From: Bacillus norwichensis
GTDB lineage: Bacteria > Bacillota > Bacilli > Bacillales > Bacillaceae_C
DNA length: 49,986 nt
Direction: 5' to 3'
Assembly (NCBI RefSeq): GCF_014836955.1
Contig: NZ_JACSPV010000022.1
Coordinates: forward strand, 15,437 to 65,422
Of the stretch, positions 43,932 through 49,986 are shown in pieces. How positions within the stretch are numbered: position 1 is the first letter of the stretch; every line of letters starts with the position of its first letter. The position numbers were made by a program, and so were the translations under genes. The notes beneath the pieces were generated by a model, which saw only the letters and a list, made by a program, of their open reading frames with translations, was not told where the DNA came from and ran no database searches.

Positions 43932-45808
43932 GCGGCTGCCATTTCTTTATCAAAATTATAACGTTCTTCAACAAAGACCGCATGCCAAACCATGAATACA
44001 AGCACTGTCCAAATTTTACGGCTGTAATCCATTTTCCCCTGACAATGATCTTCCATCAGCTTCAACACATACTGCTTATTGATCAAATGATCTGTTTGGC
44101 TGTTTTTTATAACATCTTTAGCCCAATCATGCATTTCATCTTTCAGCCAATGACGGATTGGCACCGGAAAGCCTAGCTTTTTACGGTTTAATACATGGTC
44201 CGGAACGATTCCTTCAGCTGCTTTTCTCAAAACATATTTTGTAGTTCCATTTGCTGTTTTGAGGCTTGTCGGAATCGTGGAAGCCAGATCAAATACCTTC
44301 GTATCAAGGAACGGCACCCTGAGTTCAAGCGAGTGGGCCATCGTCATCCGATCCGCTTTCAGTAAAATATCGCCCCTCATCCAAGTATGAATGTCAATGA
44401 ACTGCATTTGCTCTACAGGAGCGTACCCTGCCGATTCTGCATAAAGCGGATTTGTAATATCAAGATAATTGATATCCGGATGATAATGATTTAACAGTTC
44501 TTTTTTCTCATTCTCTAAAAACATTTTTGCGTTCCCAATATAACGCTCTTCCATCGGTGTTACACCGCGTTCAATAAAGCTTTTGCCTTTAACTCCTTCA
44601 GGCAAAGTTTTAGCAAGTGCCCGTAAAAGGGATTTTCCCACTTCCGGAATCTTATCGAACATTTCGAGAGACTGAGGCTCCCTGTAGATATTGTACCCGC
44701 CAAAAAGCTCATCTGCCCCTTCGCCTGAAAGAACAACCGTTACATGCTTTCTTGCTTCCCTTGCAACAAAATAAAGCGGTACACAAGCAGGATCAGCTAA
44801 CGGATCATCCGCATGCCACATAATTTTAGGCAACTCTTTCATATATTCTTCAGGGCTGATCACGTAGCTGATATTTTCAACTCCAAGTCTGTCAGCTGTC
44901 TCTTTTGCCACATCAATTTCACTGAAGCCATCCCGTTCAAACCCAACTGAGAAGGTTTTAATATTCGGATGGAACTGCTTCGCGATTGAAACGATGATAG
45001 AAGAATCGATTCCTCCAGAAAGGAATGAACCAACCGGTACATCACTGCGCATATGAATATTGACTGAGTCGAATAAAACGTCCCTGATTTCCTTAATGAA
45101 GTCTTCTTCAGACTTATTCTGGACTGGCTTAAAGTTTGCTCTCCAGTAACGTTTGACGTTCAAGGATTCGCCAGGTTTTTTTGTAAAATAATGTCCGGGC
45201 TCAAGCTTCTTAATGTGACGCGTCATCGTTTCCGGCTCTGGAACGAACTGATATGTCATATATTGCTGAAGGGCTTCAGTATTCAGTTCTTTTTGATCCA
45301 TAGCGAGCAAAATACTTTTCTTCTCTGACGCGAAGTATGAACGATCTCCTTCCTCTATATAAAAGAAAGGCTTAATTCCAAACGGATCTCTTGCTCCAAA
45401 TAGTTCCTGCTTTTCTTTATCCCATATCAAAAAGGCAAACATTCCTCGAAGCTTCTCAACTGCTTTTTCTTTTAAATCACTGAACAAAGCAATGATTACT
45501 TCCGTATCGGAATCAGTTTCAAATGTGAAGCCTTTTTCTGTCAATTCTTCACGAAGTTCGACAAAATTGTATACTTCTCCATTAAAAATAATCCAATAAT
45601 GCTCATTCTCATAAGAAAGCGGCTGACTTCCACTTTCAATATCAATGATGCTTAGTCTGCGGAAGCCAAATTGGATAAACTCATCCTGAAAATATCCTTC
45701 ATCATCAGGCCCGCGGTGAGTAATTATATTGTTCATTTGCTTAAACTTTTGGTCAGTCGTTGCTTCTTCTATTGCATGATTATGCATACACCCGATAAAA
45801 CCGCACAT
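43916..45808 (-). CDS. asnB: Asparagine synthetase (glutamine-hydrolysing) AsnB
   Basis: A 630-residue class II amidotransferase. The N-terminal glutaminase domain begins MCGFIGC, with catalytic Cys after Met removal. The synthetase domain has the PPi loop SFLSGGIDSSIIVSIA and VLSGEGADELFGGYN. It makes Asn from Asp, Gln and ATP. Length and position next to metK match B. subtilis asnB. It ends within the overlap with the C39-like gene. Confidence 0.95.
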   Translation of the reverse strand: MCGFIGCMHNHAIEEATTDQKFKQMNNIITHRGPDDEGYFQDEFIQFGFRRLSIIDIESGSQPLSYENEHYWIIFNGEVYNFVELREELTEKGFTFETDSDTEVIIALFSDLKEKAVEKLRGMFAFLIWDKEKQELFGARDPFGIKPFFYIEEGDRSYFASEKKSILLAMDQKELNTEALQQYMTYQFVPEPETMTRHIKKLEPGHYFTKKPGESLNVKRYWRANFKPVQNKSEEDFIKEIRDVLFDSVNIHMRSDVPVGSFLSGGIDSSIIVSIAKQFHPNIKTFSVGFERDGFSEIDVAKETADRLGVENISYVISPEEYMKELPKIMWHADDPLADPACVPLYFVAREARKHVTVVLSGEGADELFGGYNIYREPQSLEMFDKIPEVGKSLLRALAKTLPEGVKGKSFIERGVTPMEERYIGNAKMFLENEKKELLNHYHPDINYLDITNPLYAESAGYAPVEQMQFIDIHTWMRGDILLKADRMTMAHSLELRVPFLDTKVFDLASTIPTSLKTANGTTKYVLRKAAEGIVPDHVLNRKKLGFPVPIRHWLKDEMHDWAKDVIKNSQTDHLINKQYVLKLMEDHCQGKMDYSRKIWTVLVFMVWHAVFVEERYNFDKEMAAAHSTL

Positions 45809-45937
45809 TTAAGTGTCACCTACTCTAATAAGATTCAAGTGCTCTTAGTGAATTCTGCACACCTTTTTTATATTATCATTATTTCACATTGTTTTGCAGG
45901 TTTATTACCTAAGTTTCTACATAAAAGTACAATCCTC

Positions 45938-45976
45938 AAAAAGGGCAGTGATGCTTTCCGCACCCCCGCCCTTTTA
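45938..45976 (-). terminator. Terminator after metK
   Basis: AAAAAGGGC and GCCCTTTTA form the stem with a long GC-rich loop; the minus strand continues with TTTTTGAGG. Confidence 0.72.
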
Positions 45977-45991
45977 TATTTCATAATAAAA

Positions 45992-47191
45992 TTAAAGTGA
46001 AGTAGAACGAATAAGCGCCTCCGCTTTGTCTGTTCTTTCCCAAGGCAAGTCGATATCTGTCCGTCCAAAATGTCCGTATGCCGCTGTCTGACGATAAATT
46101 GGTCTACGCAGATCAAGCATGAGGATGATACCTGCCGGACGAAGGTCAAAGTTTTCCCTGATGGCCTTCACAAGCTTTTCTTCCGAAACTTTTCCGGTTC
46201 CAAATGTGTCGACAGAGATGGATACTGGCTGAGCCACACCAATTGCATAAGCCAGCTGCACTTCACATTTATCAGCAAGTCCTGATGCTACAATATTTTT
46301 GGCAACGTATCTGGCAGCATAAGCTGCTGAACGGTCAACTTTAGTAGCGTCCTTTCCAGAGAAAGCTCCTCCGCCGTGGCGTGCATATCCGCCATAAGTG
46401 TCAACAATGATTTTTCTTCCTGTTAATCCTGCATCACTTTGAGGACCTCCGATCACAAAGCGTCCGGTTGGATTAATGAAATATTTCGTTTCATCATCCA
46501 GTAATTCAGCAGGAACTACAGGTTTGATCACATGTTCCCTAATATCTGCTTTGATCTGTTCAAGTTCGATTTCAGGATGATGCTGAGTAGATAAAACAAT
46601 GGTATCGATTCTAACAGGCTGATTATTTTCGTCGTATTCCACTGTTACCTGAGTTTTACCATCTGGCCTCAAATAAGGAAGAATAGAATCCTTGCGAACT
46701 TGCGCCAGCCTTCTGGACAGCTTGTGAGAAAGTGAGATTGGAAGCGGCATGAGTTCTTCTGTCTCATTGCACGCAAAACCAAACATAAGTCCCTGATCCC
46801 CTGCGCCAATCGCTTCGAGCTCCTCTTCGCTCATATTACCCTCTCTAGCTTCTAATGCTGTATTTACCCCTGCTGCAATATCAGGTGACTGCTCATCAAT
46901 GGATGTGAGAACCGCACACGTTTCAGCATCAAATCCGTATTTCGCACGAGTATACCCGATTTCTTTAATTGTGTTACGGACAATTTTGGGAATATCCACG
47001 TACGTAGTTGTTGTAATTTCTCCGGCAACGAGCACAAGCCCTGTAGTCACAGAAGTTTCGCAAGCAACACGTGCATTGGGATCTTCTGCAAGAATCGCAT
47101 CTAATATCGCATCTGATATTTGATCACAAATTTTGTCGGGATGTCCTTCCGTAACAGACTCCGATGTAAATAAATGCCGATTGTGGGACAT
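45992..47191 (-). CDS. metK: S-adenosylmethionine synthetase MetK
   Basis: A 399-residue enzyme making SAM from Met and ATP. Signatures are [12 protein letters not shown] near the start, the P-loop-like [12 protein letters not shown] and [26 protein letters not shown] 47191 has GGAGGAG at 5-6 nt. The gene is under a SAM riboswitch, but a family B repeat lies in the leader between the riboswitch terminator and the ribosome site. Confidence 0.97.
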   Translation of the reverse strand: MSHNRHLFTSESVTEGHPDKICDQISDAILDAILAEDPNARVACETSVTTGLVLVAGEITTTTYVDIPKIVRNTIKEIGYTRAKYGFDAETCAVLTSIDEQSPDIAAGVNTALEAREGNMSEEELEAIGAGDQGLMFGFACNETEELMPLPISLSHKLSRRLAQVRKDSILPYLRPDGKTQVTVEYDENNQPVRIDTIVLSTQHHPEIELEQIKADIREHVIKPVVPAELLDDETKYFINPTGRFVIGGPQSDAGLTGRKIIVDTYGGYARHGGGAFSGKDATKVDRSAAYAARYVAKNIVASGLADKCEVQLAYAIGVAQPVSISVDTFGTGKVSEEKLVKAIRENFDLRPAGIILMLDLRRPIYRQTAAYGHFGRTDIDLPWERTDKAEALIRSTSL

Positions 47192-47219
47192 CAAAGCTCC
47201 TCCTTTTGTTAAAATGCGT

Positions 47220-47362
47220 GTTCGTAAAGTTACCAAATTAGAAGCAATAAGGTCGAGGCGGCGAAGTTACGAGCAGCCGAATGTATGCTTTTAGATACAT
47301 GAGCAGCACGGAAACAAGCCAACAAAGAGATTTGCCGCTTATTATTTGGTGACTTTTTGAAC
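47220..47362 (+). repeat. Family B repeat, copy B2, with terminal inverted repeats, inside the metK leader
   Basis: GTTCGTAAAGTTACCAAATT (47220-47239) and its inverse AATTTGG... on the right side (TTATTTGGTGACTTTTTGAAC, split as TTATTTGGTG and ACTTTTTGAAC, 47342-47362) form imperfect ends of about 21 bp. The interior shares GAGGCGGCGAAGTTACGAGC and AAGCCAACAAAGAGATTTG with B1. The whole lies 29 bp upstream of the metK start. Confidence 0.85.
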
Positions 47363-47453
47363 TTCCTCTTAAAATGAAATATTTATACAAACAACGGTAC
47401 TCTGTCCTTTTATTGTAGAAGCACACCTTGGAAATCGGACTAATTAAAATAAA

Positions 47454-47640
47454 AAACCTTTCCTTGATATTCGAGGAAAGGTTTAGTCGATGTGTTCCGA
47501 GCCTTTCACTCTTATCGCCCAAGACTTATAGCCTTGCTACAGGTAAGCACCTTTCTGTCTGTAAAGCTTGCAGCTTTCATGCAGACAGCAGGTTGCCGGG
47601 CTTCAAAGGACCTGTTTCCTCCACCATCTCAGGATAAGAG
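47454..47640 (-). promoter_or_regulatory. SAM-I riboswitch (S-box) with terminator, metK leader
   Basis: The minus strand shows CTCTTATCCTGAGATGGTGG, AGGAAACAGGTCC, TTGAAGCCCGGCAACCTGC, AAGGTGCTTACC and GGCGATAAGAG, closing the P1 stem (aptamer 47509-47640). The terminator is AAACCTTTCCT against AGGAAAGGTTT at 47454-47484, followed by TTTTTTATTTT. Confidence 0.97.
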
Positions 47641-47846
47641 TATCCGTTCAACTCAAAATCATAACTCAAATAATAAATCAATGTCAACCGGGAAAAGTAA
47701 TATTAATGAAGCCATCCACATTTTTCTTTACTCTTTAATGAAGTAAAAAAAGTCATCTTGACTTAACTTTTACCATTTTAATTGCTTACCTCCTAAACAA
47801 ATTTCATTTCGTCAAATCCTGTTCAAGAAATAATTCAAAATTAGTA

Positions 47847-47874
47847 TAGACTAATGAATTAAATGTGTTATACT
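47847..47874 (+). promoter_or_regulatory. pckA promoter with overlapping CcpN operator
   Basis: TAGACT (47847-47852), a 16-nt spacer and TATACT (47869-47874) form a sigma-A-type promoter. TGTGTTATACT (47864-47874) matches the recalled CcpN consensus TRTGHYATAYW at all 11 positions and covers the -10 box. A weaker inverse copy (TAGTCTATACT on the minus strand, 47853-47843) overlaps the -35. CcpN represses pckA on glucose in B. subtilis. Confidence 0.75.
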
Positions 47875-47927
47875 ATTTCTCAAGTAAACTTTATAGCTTA
47901 AATATATAACAAAGGAAGGGTAAACAT

Positions 47928-49517
47928 ATGAGTTCAGTAGGCATCAAAAGCGAATTAGTGCAATTATTAAATGGACAGAATGTCCATACGCAATTATCAG
48001 TACCACAACTTGTCGAGAAGGTCCTAAGCCGTGAAGAAGGAGTTCTGACAACTTCTGGTGCTGTTCGTGCCGAAACTGGGAAATATACAGGCCGCTCTCC
48101 TGAAGACAAATTCATTGTTGATGAACCGTCTGTCACAGACAAGATCGATTGGGGTTCTGTGAACCAGCCGATTTCATCTGAATCATTTGAAAAATTGTAT
48201 TCAAAAGTTGTTTCTTACCTACAGGAAAAAGAAGAAATTTTTGTATTTAAAGGATTTGCAGGTGCCGATGAAAAGTATCGCCTGCCTATTCAGGTAATCA
48301 ACGAATATGCATGGCATAACTTGTTTGCCCACCAACTATTCATCCGCCCAACTGACGAGGAACTAACTAAACATGATGGGAAATTCACTGTTATTTCTGC
48401 ACCTGGCTTCAAAGCAGATCCAAAAGTTGACGGTACAAAATCTGAAACATTCATCATTATCTCATTCGAACGCCGCATCGTGCTAATCGGCGGTACAGAA
48501 TATGCAGGAGAAATGAAAAAATCTATTTTCTCTGTCATGAACTATGAACTTCCAGAAGCAGATATCTTATCTATGCACTGCTCCGCAAACGTAGGAACTG
48601 AAGGTGACGTTGCCCTCTTCTTCGGATTATCCGGAACAGGTAAAACAACCCTTTCAGCTGACCCGAACCGCCGCCTGATTGGTGATGACGAGCACGGCTG
48701 GTCTCCAAACGGTGTCTTTAACGTTGAAGGTGGATGCTACGCGAAAACAGCAGGATTGTCATATGAAAAAGAACCACAAATTTATAATGCCATTACTTTT
48801 GGCTCTGTTTTGGAGAATGTGATTGTAGACCCAGCATCACGTGAACCTCTCTATGATGACACATCTTTAACAGAAAATACAAGAGCAGCATATCCAATTC
48901 AAGCCATTGATAATATTGTTGAACCAAGCATTGCAGGACATCCATCTGTGATCGTATTCTTAACAGCTGATGCATTTGGAGTATTGCCTCCAATCAGCAA
49001 GTTGACAAAAGAGCAGGCTATGTATCACTTCCTAAGTGGTTTTACATCTAAACTTGCTGGAACAGAACGCGGAGTCACTTCACCTGAAGCAACATTCTCT
49101 ACATGCTTCGGTGCGCCATTCCTACCTCTTCCTGCAGCACGCTATGCAGAGATGCTCGGTAAGAAAATTGATGAGCATGGCGTTCAAGTCTTCCTTGTAA
49201 ACACTGGATGGACTGGCGGCTCATATGGCGTAGGTAAAAGAATGAACCTAGCTTATACTCGTGCCATGGTGCAAGCAGCACTTAACGGTGAGCTTGATAA
49301 TGCGGAAACAACAAAAGATGAAGTGTTCGGCCTTTCTATCCCACTTCACGTTCCAGGTGTACCTGACGAAGTTTTACAACCAATCAAAACTTGGGACAAC
49401 GAAGAAGCTTATAAAGCTAAAGCTAAAGAACTTGCTGATAAGTTTAATAACAACTTCAAAAAATTTGATCATGTCGATAAATCCATTGCTGAATTAGGTG
49501 GACCGACTGTTAAATAA
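47928..49517 (+). CDS. pckA: Phosphoenolpyruvate carboxykinase (ATP)
   Basis: 529 residues (B. subtilis about 527). The kinase-1a P-loop is [13 protein letters not shown], preceded by [18 protein letters not shown] and followed by [20 protein letters not shown]. It converts oxaloacetate to PEP, the first committed step of gluconeogenesis. The ribosome site AAGGAAGGG is 7 nt from ATG 47928. It is divergent from metK. A glucose-repression operator lies over its promoter. Confidence 0.97.
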   Translation: MSSVGIKSELVQLLNGQNVHTQLSVPQLVEKVLSREEGVLTTSGAVRAETGKYTGRSPEDKFIVDEPSVTDKIDWGSVNQPISSESFEKLYSKVVSYLQEKEEIFVFKGFAGADEKYRLPIQVINEYAWHNLFAHQLFIRPTDEELTKHDGKFTVISAPGFKADPKVDGTKSETFIIISFERRIVLIGGTEYAGEMKKSIFSVMNYELPEADILSMHCSANVGTEGDVALFFGLSGTGKTTLSADPNRRLIGDDEHGWSPNGVFNVEGGCYAKTAGLSYEKEPQIYNAITFGSVLENVIVDPASREPLYDDTSLTENTRAAYPIQAIDNIVEPSIAGHPSVIVFLTADAFGVLPPISKLTKEQAMYHFLSGFTSKLAGTERGVTSPEATFSTCFGAPFLPLPAARYAEMLGKKIDEHGVQVFLVNTGWTGGSYGVGKRMNLAYTRAMVQAALNGELDNAETTKDEVFGLSIPLHVPGVPDEVLQPIKTWDNEEAYKAKAKELADKFNNNFKKFDHVDKSIAELGGPTVK

Positions 49518-49520
49518 ACC

Positions 49521-49548
49521 AACCGGGCGATTTGCCCGGTTTTTTTTG
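49521..49548 (+). terminator. Terminator after pckA
   Basis: AACCGGGC pairs with GCCCGGTT around a 5-nt loop, followed by TTTTTTTG. It starts 4 bp after the stop codon. Confidence 0.95.
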
Positions 49549-49552
49549 TCTC

Positions 49553-49986
49553 TATAGCTCCACAAGATCTTCGAACTGACGAAAGTAAAGTAAAAAGACT
49601 GATGTATTTTAAATCCCAGCTAATAATTACAGAAGTTAAGCTGTAGAATTTTTCAGTTTCCAATCTGCGGTCAGAATGTTAAAAATTAAGCCCGCTCGTG
49701 ATTAATCAACCAAAATTTGGCCCTTATTAATGTGCAACATCAAGTCACTTTTTAAAGATCATGCTCGAGCCGCTTAATAATTGTCGTGCAGCCCCAACCA
49801 CCGCGCCTCCTCCCCTCTGATCAATCTTTTCACTTTTTAATATAAAAGCATTTCCACTCACGATATAATGATTGAAAATTCAGAGAGTAATGGCATCCAT
49901 GGATAAATTTTTGTATGAAAATTATTTCCGTTAGAAAGCAATACTTAAGTAAGCCCTCTATTCCTATTTTTTAAAAAGGGCTTTAT
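49553..49986. other. Gene-free right end
   Basis: About 430 bp, AT-rich. I find no open frame with a ribosome site, no hairpin terminator and no member of repeat families A to C. It may be the promoter region of a gene beyond the window. Confidence 0.5.

Noticed and set aside
47238-47522. 94-codon minus-strand frame in the metK leader
   Set aside because: It runs across the SAM riboswitch 3' half, its terminator and repeat B2; no ribosome site.
49553-49986. Further gene or RNA at the right end
   Set aside because: No frame with a start and ribosome site, no conserved RNA motif, and stops in all frames.

Overview
The window is a low-GC Gram-positive chromosome segment. Gene content and order match the ytx/ytp/yto/ytm/yth region of Bacillus subtilis (sftA, ytpRQP, ytoQ, ytoP-ytzB, ytnP, ytzH, ytmP, ytlP, pepV, ythPQ, ytzE, ytzG, ytgP, ytfP, cse60, ytwF, leuS, ytzC, ytqB, ytpAB, ytoA, asnB, metK, pckA). 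Spore genes (YhcN-type lipoprotein, CotD-like, Cse60), bacillithiol-type enzymes, and S-box, THI-box and T-box leaders all point to an endospore-forming Bacillaceae. The genus cannot be fixed from sequence reading alone; comparisons with B. subtilis are from memory.

Layout. 1-1.1 kb: N-terminal part of the DNA translocase SftA, with 36-residue tandem repeats. 1.2-10.0 kb: an accessory block between sftA and ytpR. It holds a spore lipoprotein, a YciI protein, a 2-hydroxyacid dehydrogenase, a decayed LytTR regulator, a complete sigY-yxlCDEFG operon with its autoregulatory promoter, fosB divergent from a DinB-like gene, an ArsB-type transporter and a UspA protein. 10.3-13.5 kb: ytpR, ytpQ, ytpP and a lone PTS IIC-like membrane protein. 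13.8-16.5 kb: a TPP-riboswitch-controlled thiZ-thiX-thiY importer for a pyrimidine precursor of thiamin. 16.7-19 kb: ytoQ, a CotD-like coat protein and a cupin. 19.3-29.3 kb: ytoP, ytzB, ytnP, ytzH, ytmP, a NERD-like gene, ytlP, dat, pepV and the EcsAB-like pair ythPQ. 29.6-35.8 kb: ytzE, ytzG, a small coiled-coil protein, the flippase ytgP, ytfP, cse60 and ytwF. 36.1-43.9 kb: leuS with its T-box, ytzC, ytqB, ytpB-ytpA, ytoA and a membrane C39-like peptidase. 43.9-49.5 kb: asnB, metK with a SAM riboswitch, and pckA with a CcpN-type operator.

The most unusual layer is intergenic: at least three families of short dispersed repeats. Family A (five copies, all in one orientation) ends in sequence that looks like transposon-type hairpins. 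Family B (two copies) includes one inside the metK leader, between the SAM riboswitch and the ribosome binding site. Family C (about 135-390 bp) begins at or just after the stop codons of three different plus-strand genes and carries GGA-rich hairpin loops. These may be non-autonomous mobile elements, some of which now form part of transcripts. I found no CRISPR array, tRNA, rRNA or intact insertion sequence, and no obvious novel multi-gene system; the repeats are the best candidates for undescribed biology.
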